Assembly: GCA_030653635.1 (NCBI GenBank)
Contig: JAURYZ010000200.1
Location: forward strand, 1 to 7,121
Direction of reading: 5' to 3'
DNA length: 7,121 nucleotides
From: Coriobacteriia bacterium
GTDB taxonomy: Bacteria; Actinomycetota; Coriobacteriia; Anaerosomatales; JAHIQC01
This document shows, in pieces, positions 1 through 5,674 of this stretch (the stretch's first letter is position 1; each line of letters starts with the position of its first letter). The translations under genes were made by a program, and so were the position numbers. The notes beneath the pieces were generated by a model. That model did no database searches. It saw only the letters and a program-made list of their open reading frames with translations, and had not been told where the DNA came from.

Positions 1-790
1 CAAAGTCGATCGAGACACGCTCGGCCACACCAGAGCACTCAAGCAGCTCCCACATGACATCGAGTTCATCCAAAGCGGTATCCACGCCGCTGGCCGCAGC
101 AGCCACGCGGCATTGCTCGATGGCCTCGCGGCCACCGCGAATTCGCGGAACCTCACGAAGCGCTTGGGCCACCGCAGCCGGGACGCCGGGAGCGAAAGAC
201 AGCTCGTCGATTCCCACCAAGTTGCGGTCGTGTGCAGCTTTGAGCACGGCGGCCGCCCACTGCTGGGGCATCCTAGCGCTGGCAAGGATCGCGCGCAGAA
301 CCGCTACCGTTCCCACACCCACTACGAACTTCGCAAGACCCGCGGCCTCAAGAGACTCAACCAGCACTGAGATGACTTCCGCGTCCGCGATGGGGCCTTG
401 GGCACCCACGAACTCAAGGCCGACTTGGGTGAACTGGCGGGACTGGCCACGCATGGACGCCTGCTCGCGAAACACATCTGCTGCGTAGCGCAGTCGGTAC
501 GGCCCCTCTTCGCCTGCGAATCTCGTAGCAACGAGACGTGCTATCGGCACGGTCATCTCGGGGCGAAGGGCCAAAAGCCCTCCGTCGGCGTCGAACAGGC
601 GGAACACTTCGCCTGCAATTGCTCCGCCGACTCCGGCCTCGAGCGTCGCATACTGCTCCACAATCGGCGTCTCGACCAAGCCGTAGCCCCACGCAGACAT
701 CACATCGGACATGGCGCGCGAAAGAACTTCGCTTTCAGCGGCTTCTTGGGGCAGTACGTCCCTGAACCCTCTCGGGGTAACGGGTCTCAC
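1..790 (-). CDS. hisZ: HisZ, ATP phosphoribosyltransferase regulatory subunit (partial, C-terminus outside window)
   Basis: HisZ is a catalytically inactive paralogue of histidyl-tRNA synthetase. It binds the short form of HisG and is needed for activity and histidine feedback of the first step of histidine synthesis, in the cytoplasm. The frame is open from a GTG at 790 to the left edge, giving 263 residues without a stop. The N-terminus has the class II synthetase-like PRGFRDVLP (residues 6-14). LRPEMTVPIARL (75-86) is the HisZ form; true HisRS usually has LRPE(G/L)T followed by different residues. A motif-2-like block follows, with VFR at 106-108 and QVGLE at 122-126. The HisRS 'RGLxYYTG' region and any anticodon-binding domain lie beyond the edge, so HisRS is not fully excluded. 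The GTG start is preferred because AGAGGG lies 6 bases upstream; an in-frame ATG at 820 would add ten residues but has no clear ribosome-binding site. It follows dnaE by 91 bases. Confidence 0.88.
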   Translation of the reverse strand, partial: MRPVTPRGFRDVLPQEAAESEVLSRAMSDVMSAWGYGLVETPIVEQYATLEAGVGGAIAGEVFRLFDADGGLLALRPEMTVPIARLVATRFAGEEGPYRLRYAADVFREQASMRGQSRQFTQVGLEFVGAQGPIADAEVISVLVESLEAAGLAKFVVGVGTVAVLRAILASARMPQQWAAAVLKAAHDRNLVGIDELSFAPGVPAAVAQALREVPRIRGGREAIEQCRVAAAASGVDTALDELDVMWELLECSGVAERVSIDF

Positions 791-796
791 GATGGT

Positions 797-802
797 CCCT
801 CT
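797..802 (-). promoter_or_regulatory. Ribosome binding site deciding the hisZ GTG start
   Basis: AGAGGG on the minus strand lies 6 bases before the GTG at 790. It favours that start over the in-frame ATG at 820, whose upstream bases show no purine-rich site. The resulting N-terminus (M)RPVTPRGFRDVLP begins where HisZ proteins usually do. Confidence 0.6.
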
Positions 803-828
803 TTCAGACTCCGGTTGCATTGAGATGC

Positions 829-848
829 CACTCTATCACAGTAGAGTG
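829..848 (-). repeat. Perfect 7-bp inverted repeat upstream of hisZ
   Basis: CACTCTA (829-835) and TAGAGTG (842-848) are perfect inverted copies around a 6-base centre. In RNA read from the minus strand this would form a 7-bp stem with a hexaloop, in the dnaE-hisZ spacer about 40 bases before the hisZ start. There is no U-tract after it, so it is not a classic intrinsic terminator. It could be an operator, an RNA processing or stabilising hairpin, or part of an attenuator. It shares bases 846-848 with the neighbouring repeat, so the two stems cannot both form in full in one RNA. Confidence 0.5.
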
Positions 849-865
849 CTAGAGCAGTGTAGCAC
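846..865 (-). repeat. Inverted repeat GTGCTA-N8-TAGCAC after dnaE
   Basis: GTGCTA (846-851) and TAGCAC (860-865) are perfect inverted copies around 8 bases, starting 16 bases beyond the dnaE stop codon. In the transcript a G-U pair could extend the stem. The arms resemble the repeat GTGCTATCCTAGGCAC found in the yerC upstream region (4685-4700, read on the minus strand). That raises the possibility of a shared protein-binding site rather than, or as well as, an RNA hairpin. Function is inferred only. Confidence 0.45.
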
Positions 866-881
866 CTGCTCGTGAACTCGG

Positions 882-3800
882 CTACCCCACTTCGGAGACT
901 GCTTGACCGCCGAAAACCTCCATGAGTTCAGCGTGCAGACCATTGGAGAAACGATCGACGTTTCCGCACTTCCAGACCTTGGTCGACTCCGAGCCCGACA
1001 GATGTAGCTCAAGTGTGTCCTTACCCGGGTACCGGGCCAGAATCTCCTTGAGACTATCGATGCGGCCGTTACGAAACGCGCCGGCCTCTGTCTCAACCAC
1101 GACCTTGCCAGGCGGAGCGGCGAACTCGGAGCCATCGAACGGCTGGACCTCCTGTACGAGCAACTTGCGTCCACGGTCATCTTGCTCGAAGCGCGCTCGC
1201 ATGCGAAGGATCGCATCCTCGGCCACCAGATCGCGGTATTTGTCGTACACGGCAGGGAACAAGACGGCCTCGATGCTGCCCTCGAGATCCTCGAGTTTGG
1301 CCACGATCATCATCGTGCCCTTCTTGGTCGCCTTGCGCTCCACGCTTTGCAGGATGCCGGCGAACCAGCCAAAGGTGCCCGAGCGGATCTCCTCGGCGTC
1401 TCCCAAGGAGAAGTCGGCGGCCCTGCGCACCGCGCCCGATATCTCGCGCAGCGGATGATCAGAGACGTAGATGCCGAGCATCTCTTTCTCAAACGCGAGC
1501 TTCATCTTCTTGTCCCACTCATCCCCATCGGGCTGCGGGACATCTTGGGAGAACCCGTGGTCCTCCTCGGCAAACATGTCAAACATGGAGACCTGACCGG
1601 AGTCGCGCTCCTTTTGCTTGCGTGATGCCGTGTCCACAGCCTCGTCCATGAGTGCCATGAGGTGCTTTCGCGTGTAATCGGTCGAGTCGAATGCGCCGCC
1701 CTTGATGAGAGCCTCGAGCGTCTTCTTGTTCACGCCCTTGACGTCGACCCGGTCGCAAAAATCGTGCAGGGAGGTGAAATTGCCGCCCACGGTGCGTGCA
1801 GCGACGATCATCTCAACGACACCCTCGCCGACCCCGCGGATGCCGGCCAGCCCGAAGCGGATGCCGTTGCCCACCGCGGTGAAGTCGTTGCCCGAGGAGT
1901 TCACGTCGGGCGGCAGGACCTTCATGGAGGCGCGGTTGCACTCGGCCACATAGCGCACGATCGATTCGGTCTTGCCCGTGTAACTCGTGAGCACGGCCGC
2001 CATGTACTCGAGCGGATAATGCGCTTTGAGATACGCGGTCTGCATGGTGATAAGGCCATACGCGGCCGAGTGGCTCTTGTTGAATGCGTACTCCGCAAAC
2101 TTGAGGATGTCCTCCCACATGCTCGCGGCCATGTTGCGATCAAAGCCGTTGTCTCCGGCGCCGTCGACCCACGCTTCCTTCAAAGGCACGAGTTCGTCGA
2201 GCTTCTTCTTGCCCATCGCCTTTCGCAGCTTGTCGGCCTTGGCTGCCGAAAAGCCACTCATCTCCATGGAGATGCTCATGACCTGTTCCTGGTACACGAT
2301 TGCGCCATAGGTCTGCTCAAGCACGGGCTTGAGGCGATCATCGTAGTAGGTCACGGCTTTGCGCCCATGTTTGCGGCCTACAAAGTCGTCTACCATGCCG
2401 GATTTCAAGGGGCCGGGACGGAACAGGGCGAGCACCGCCACGATATCGGCAAACGTCGTGGGCTTGAGATCCTTGAGCAGCTTGCGCATGCCCGAGGACT
2501 CGACCTGGAACACGCCTACCGTGTCCGCGCGCTGGAGCAGCTTGAATGTGGCGGGGTCGTCGAGAGGGATATCGTCGGGAACGATTGTCACGCCGTGGGC
2601 CGCCTTGATACTACGCACGGCATCGGCGATGACCGTAAGGTTGCGCAGGCCGAGGAAGTCCATCTTTAGCAAGCCCAGGTCGGCCACGGTCGGGCCGTCC
2701 CACTGGGTGATGACCGCGCCACCCTTGGTGTCGTACTTGACCGGAACGTGTAGGTAGACCGGGTCCGGACAGATGACGACACCAGCGGCGTGAACACCCT
2801 CACCACGCACGATGCCTTCGAGCGAAAGTGCCGCATCAACGATGCGCTTGGTGTCGGCGTTGGCCTCGTAGTCGCCGGACAGATCGGGGTTTTGGCCCAT
2901 CGAACTGTCGATGGTCGCGTCGAGCTCATCGACAATCATCTTGGAGATGCGATCGGGCACACCGTAGGGGTAGCCGAGCACGCGGCCGGCGTCACGCACA
3001 GCAGCACGCGCCTTCATCTTGCCGAAGGTGATGATCTGGGCGACGTGGTCGTCACCGTACTTGTCGCGCACGTAGTCGATGACGTCTCCTCGGCGTTCGT
3101 CATCGAAGTCGATATCGATATCGGGCATCTCGGTGCGCTCAGGGTTCAGGAAGCGCTCGAACAGAAGTCCGTTCGCGATCGGGTCTAGCGCCGTGATACC
3201 CAGTGCGTAGGCGATGATGGATCCAGCCGCACTTCCTCGGCCGGGCCCTACGCTTATCCCGTTGTCCTTGGCCCACTGCACGAAATCGGCGACGATCAGG
3301 AAGTAGGGTGCAAAGCCCTTGTCGTTGATGACCTTGAGTTCGGACTCGAGCCGCTCGACCACATTATCGGGCAGAGTCTCGCCAAAGCGCTTGGGGTTCT
3401 TGAGCCCGGCGATGCACTGCTCCTTTAGGAACGACTCCTGAGAGTGCAGCTCGGGCACCTGGAACACCGGCAGGTGCATCTTGTCGAACTCGATGTTCAC
3501 ATCGCACTTCTGTGCGACCTCGAGCGTGTTTGCGATGGCCTCGGGGTATCGCGACATGATCTCCGACATCTGCTCCGGCGACTTCATGTAAAACTCGTCG
3601 CAGGAGAACTTCATGCGACCGGGCTGGTCCACCGTCGAACCGGTGCCGATGCACAAAAGCAGGTCCTGGGTCTCGGCGTGCTTCTTGGTCAGATAATGGA
3701 TGTCATTGGTCGCCACGAGCCCAAGGCCCATCTCGCGCCCAATCGACGCGATCTCGGTGTTGAGCTGCGACTGGCTGACGCCGTTGTCCGCGATGATTCC

Positions 3801-4325
3801 TTGGTCTTGGATCTCGAGGTAGAAGTCCCCGGGTGCAAAGATCTTGGCGTAGGTCTCGGCCCATGCTCGGGCACCTTCGGTATCCCCTCGCTCGATGGAC
3901 TTGCTCACGATGCCACTCATGCATGCACTGGTCGCGATGAGGCCACCTGCATGACGCTCGAGTAGCTCGAGGTCGACCTGAGGTTTGTAGTAGAAGCCCT
4001 GCACGGCAGCGTTGCTCACAAGCGCCTTGAGGTTGCGGAAGCCCTCGTCGTTCTTGGCTAGCAGCAATAGGTGATAGAGCTCCGGCTTGCCGTCGCGCTT
4101 GAGGCGTGAGTTCGGGGTGAAGTACACCTCGCAGCCGATGATGGGCTTGATGCCGGCTTTGGATGCCTTGCGGTAGAAATCGACAGCGCCGTACATGTAG
4201 CCGTGATCCGTGATGGCCAAAGCGGGCATCTCGAGCTCGACGGCCCTGTCAACGAGGCTCGACACACGAGCAGCTCCGTCGAGAAGCGAGTACTCGGAAT
4301 GCGTGTGAAGGTGCACGAACGACAT
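882..4325 (-). CDS. dnaE: DNA polymerase III alpha subunit (DnaE)
   Basis: This is the replicative C-family DNA polymerase, acting at the fork with the sliding clamp and clamp loader. It is complete at 1147 residues, usual for DnaE1. The N-terminal PHP domain (about 1-280) begins VHLHTHSEYSLLDG and keeps a full set of likely metal ligands: H7, H9, D16, H41, E66, H85, C135, D208 and H210. The palm holds PDIDIDF (401-407, D402/D404/D406) and KMDFLGLR (554-561, D556), the catalytic aspartates. GPGRGSAAGS lies at 360-369. A helix-hairpin-helix stretch (GLAGIRGVGEG, 825-835) is followed by a clamp-binding motif, QVSMF (911-915), and an OB fold (about 984-1060). There is no internal proofreading exonuclease insertion, so this is not PolC. 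The ATG follows the upstream regulator's stop by only 3 bases with no strong ribosome-binding site, suggesting translational coupling. Confidence 0.98.
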   Translation of the reverse strand: MSFVHLHTHSEYSLLDGAARVSSLVDRAVELEMPALAITDHGYMYGAVDFYRKASKAGIKPIIGCEVYFTPNSRLKRDGKPELYHLLLLAKNDEGFRNLKALVSNAAVQGFYYKPQVDLELLERHAGGLIATSACMSGIVSKSIERGDTEGARAWAETYAKIFAPGDFYLEIQDQGIIADNGVSQSQLNTEIASIGREMGLGLVATNDIHYLTKKHAETQDLLLCIGTGSTVDQPGRMKFSCDEFYMKSPEQMSEIMSRYPEAIANTLEVAQKCDVNIEFDKMHLPVFQVPELHSQESFLKEQCIAGLKNPKRFGETLPDNVVERLESELKVINDKGFAPYFLIVADFVQWAKDNGISVGPGRGSAAGSIIAYALGITALDPIANGLLFERFLNPERTEMPDIDIDFDDERRGDVIDYVRDKYGDDHVAQIITFGKMKARAAVRDAGRVLGYPYGVPDRISKMIVDELDATIDSSMGQNPDLSGDYEANADTKRIVDAALSLEGIVRGEGVHAAGVVICPDPVYLHVPVKYDTKGGAVITQWDGPTVADLGLLKMDFLGLRNLTVIADAVRSIKAAHGVTIVPDDIPLDDPATFKLLQRADTVGVFQVESSGMRKLLKDLKPTTFADIVAVLALFRPGPLKSGMVDDFVGRKHGRKAVTYYDDRLKPVLEQTYGAIVYQEQVMSISMEMSGFSAAKADKLRKAMGKKKLDELVPLKEAWVDGAGDNGFDRNMAASMWEDILKFAEYAFNKSHSAAYGLITMQTAYLKAHYPLEYMAAVLTSYTGKTESIVRYVAECNRASMKVLPPDVNSSGNDFTAVGNGIRFGLAGIRGVGEGVVEMIVAARTVGGNFTSLHDFCDRVDVKGVNKKTLEALIKGGAFDSTDYTRKHLMALMDEAVDTASRKQKERDSGQVSMFDMFAEEDHGFSQDVPQPDGDEWDKKMKLAFEKEMLGIYVSDHPLREISGAVRRAADFSLGDAEEIRSGTFGWFAGILQSVERKATKKGTMMIVAKLEDLEGSIEAVLFPAVYDKYRDLVAEDAILRMRARFEQDDRGRKLLVQEVQPFDGSEFAAPPGKVVVETEAGAFRNGRIDSLKEILARYPGKDTLELHLSGSESTKVWKCGNVDRFSNGLHAELMEVFGGQAVSEVG

Positions 4326-4328
4326 GAT

Positions 4329-4643
4329 CTAATGATCGCCCGCCCCGAGGGTATCCTCATCGAGGCGCGCTATCACACGCATATAGCCGTCAGCGCCATA
4401 GTTCAGGGCCTTGCTCACGCGGCTGATGGTGGTGGCGGATGCGCCAGTGGACACCTGAATGTGAGCGTAATGCTCCCCTGCAGCCAGCATGCGAGCGACC
4501 GAAAGTCGCTGCGCGATGTCTTTGACCTCACGGATGGTACAGACGTCCTGCAGGAAGGCATAAGCCTCATCAGGTGTCTCCAAGGCGAGAAGGGCTCGAA
4601 TGAGCTCCTCGACCTCGGGGGTTCTCAGGCGGTCAGCAACCAT
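4329..4643 (-). CDS. YerC/YecD-family TrpR-like DNA-binding protein
   Basis: This is a small predicted transcriptional regulator of 104 residues, the usual size of the family. The TrpR-type helical core runs through TIREVKDIAQRLSVARML (36-53), typical of YerC/YecD proteins. It is followed by the helix-turn-helix HYAHIQVSTGASATTISRV (58-76), whose recognition helix is around ATTISRVSKAL. Relatives include TrpR, but tryptophan binding cannot be assumed for this subfamily. The ATG at 4643 is chosen because GGAGG (4654-4658) lies about 10 bases upstream. A GTG at 4676 would add 11 residues (VPVCRPGGAQG), but it lacks a ribosome-binding site and directly abuts the -10-like element. The stop is 3 bases before dnaE, so the two are probably co-translated. 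The target genes are unknown; inverted repeats in its own promoter region and before hisZ are candidates. Confidence 0.88.
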   Translation of the reverse strand: MVADRLRTPEVEELIRALLALETPDEAYAFLQDVCTIREVKDIAQRLSVARMLAAGEHYAHIQVSTGASATTISRVSKALNYGADGYMRVIARLDEDTLGAGDH

Positions 4644-4653
4644 TCCCTGGGCC

Positions 4654-4658
4654 CCTCC
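4654..4658 (-). promoter_or_regulatory. Ribosome binding site for the YerC-like gene
   Basis: GGAGG on the minus strand lies 10 bases before the ATG at 4643. Together with the missing site before the GTG at 4676, it supports the shorter 104-residue protein. Confidence 0.55.
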
Positions 4659-4676
4659 AGGTCGGCAAACAGGCAC

Positions 4677-4706
4677 AATATGTCGTGCCTAGGATAGCAC
4701 CGACAA
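4677..4706 (-). promoter_or_regulatory. Candidate sigma-70-type promoter for yerC-like/dnaE
   Basis: On the minus strand TTGTCG (4706-4701) and CATATT (4682-4677) each match four of six consensus bases (TTGACA, TATAAT), with an 18-base spacer. Transcription would start near 4670, leaving a leader of about 27 bases before the ATG at 4643 and excluding the GTG at 4676 as a start. An alternative extended -10 (TGCTATCCT, hexamer 4696-4691) overlaps it. The match is moderate and made by eye in GC-rich DNA, so this is tentative. Confidence 0.35.
4685..4700. promoter_or_regulatory. Inverted repeat inside the putative promoter spacer, candidate operator
   Basis: GTGCCTAGGATAGCAC on the plus strand (GTGCTATCCTAGGCAC on the minus) has GTGC/GCAC arms and a central CCTAGG palindrome. 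It fills the interval between the putative -35 and -10, a typical repressor position. CTAG is also the core of the E. coli TrpR operator, and the adjacent gene encodes a TrpR-like protein, so autoregulation is a reasonable guess. The arms are short and no binding data exist. Confidence 0.3.
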
Positions 4707-4758
4707 CGACATCTGGGGCCTGTGGATAGCCGAACGGCAACCCGAAAGCGATGAGCGG

Positions 4759-4783
4759 GACACCGACATCGAGTGCGGTGGTC
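4759..4783 (-). repeat. Imperfect hairpin downstream of the FAH-family gene
   Basis: GACACCG (4759-4765) and CGGTGGTC (4776-4783) pair as a 7-bp stem with one bulged base and a 10-base loop, 24 bases past the FAH gene's stop on the minus strand. No T-tract follows, so an intrinsic terminator is not supported. It might slow or protect the 3' end of an upstream transcript, or it may be a chance pairing in GC-rich DNA. Confidence 0.2.
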
Positions 4784-4806
4784 GGCCGGGCACGCAGGGT
4801 GTGGCG

Positions 4807-5562
4807 CTACCCCTGTGAAACGGTGTTGATAAGCGAGCCGATGCCCTCAATCCGGATCTCGACCGTGTCACCGGGGACTATCTCGCCGATGCCCGATGGG
4901 GTACCAGTAAGCACCACGTCGCCGGGGACGAGCGTCATCACGTGCGAGATGAACGACACGAGCTCGTAGACGCCAAAGATCATGTCGCTCGTACGGGCAT
5001 CTTGTCGGGGCTCGCCGTTGACGAAGGACTGTATGCGCAGGTCGTCGGGCTCGATATCGGTATCAATCCAAGGCCCCAGCGGGCAAAAGCCGTCGAAGCT
5101 CTTGGCGCGGGTCCACTGGCCGTCGATCTTTTGCAGCTCACGCGCGGTCACGTCGTTGGCGCACGTGAATCCCAGCACGTTGTGTTGCGCGTCATTCGCA
5201 GACGCTTTGTGCGTCCTGCGCCCGATCACGACCGCGAGCTCCGCCTCAAAGTCCACACGCCCGACACCTGCCGGGATCACGATCTGGCCGTACGGCGAGT
5301 TAATCGCCGTGGGGGGTTTCAGGAAGATGACCGGCTCGACGGGCAAAGCGTGCCCCATCTCCTTGGCATGTGCACGGTAATTGATGCCGACGCACACGAT
5401 CTTGGTCGGCACCGCGGGCGTGAGCAGCTCGGCGGTGTTAAGCCCGAGGGCCCCTTCGGGCTCCCATGCGGCAAACGGTTCATCTGATATGAGCGTGACG
5501 GTGGATTCGTCCGCCAAACCGTAGCGGCAATCCCCATCGCTCAACACGCGGACGACGCGCAA
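4807..5562 (-). CDS. Fumarylacetoacetate hydrolase (FAH) family protein
   Basis: This is a cytoplasmic enzyme of the FAH superfamily, metal-dependent hydrolases, isomerases and decarboxylases acting on 2-oxo or 1,3-dicarbonyl acids. With the TTG start at 5562 it has 251 residues. The metal triad is visible: DFEAELAVVIG gives E106 and E108, and CANDVTAR gives D137. K154 (RAKSFDGFCPLGP) and the TGTPSGIG loop (219-226) complete the family core, and NYRAHAKEMG (61-70) is the usual lid histidine/glutamate region. This pattern matches FAHD1/YcgM/HpaG-like proteins (acylpyruvase, oxaloacetate decarboxylase or a catabolic isomerase), but the exact substrate cannot be read from sequence. The TTG is preferred because GGAGG lies 6 bases upstream and the protein then begins MRVVRVLSDG, like relatives. 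The ATG at 5613 would add 17 residues. It follows cimA, perhaps in one operon; no isoleucine-pathway role is known to me. Confidence 0.9.
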   Translation of the reverse strand: MRVVRVLSDGDCRYGLADESTVTLISDEPFAAWEPEGALGLNTAELLTPAVPTKIVCVGINYRAHAKEMGHALPVEPVIFLKPPTAINSPYGQIVIPAGVGRVDFEAELAVVIGRRTHKASANDAQHNVLGFTCANDVTARELQKIDGQWTRAKSFDGFCPLGPWIDTDIEPDDLRIQSFVNGEPRQDARTSDMIFGVYELVSFISHVMTLVPGDVVLTGTPSGIGEIVPGDTVEIRIEGIGSLINTVSQG

Positions 5563-5568
5563 GCCTCG

Positions 5569-5573
5569 CCTCC
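5569..5573 (-). promoter_or_regulatory. Ribosome binding site supporting the TTG start of the FAH gene
   Basis: GGAGG on the minus strand lies 6 bases before the TTG at 5562. The competing ATG at 5613 has only AAGGAAAA about 11 bases upstream. The strong, well-spaced site inside the longer frame argues for the shorter protein. Confidence 0.55.
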
Positions 5574-5674
5574 GGATCTCCTCGAGCCTGTCCCCCTGCG
5601 GCTTAAGTTCCATGAGCGAATCGCTTTTCCTTCTGTTGCGGCATTCGGAGTTTGGGAAGCGCGGGAACGGGGGC

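Noticed and set aside
1..790. Histidyl-tRNA synthetase (hisS) instead of hisZ
   Set aside because: LRPEMTVPIARL and the divergent motif-2 block (FREQASMRGQSRQF) fit HisZ. The deciding C-terminal part is outside the window, so some doubt remains.
829..865. Intrinsic terminator after dnaE
   Set aside because: The stems are AT-containing and no run of T follows on the minus strand, so the hallmarks of an intrinsic terminator are missing.
1662..2669. A 335-codon open frame on the plus strand, opposite dnaE
   Set aside because: It lies entirely antisense to strongly conserved dnaE sequence, has no recognisable domain, is rich in H, A and G as expected of a GC-rich shadow frame, and has no convincing ribosome-binding site.
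4644..4676. GTG at 4676 as the start of the YerC-like protein
   Set aside because: It has no ribosome-binding site, abuts the -10-like element, and gives a protein longer than the family's usual size. The ATG at 4643 has GGAGG upstream.
4203..4697. A 164-codon plus-strand frame across the dnaE start and the whole YerC-like gene
   Set aside because: It mirrors two well-supported minus-strand genes and its translation resembles no family I know.
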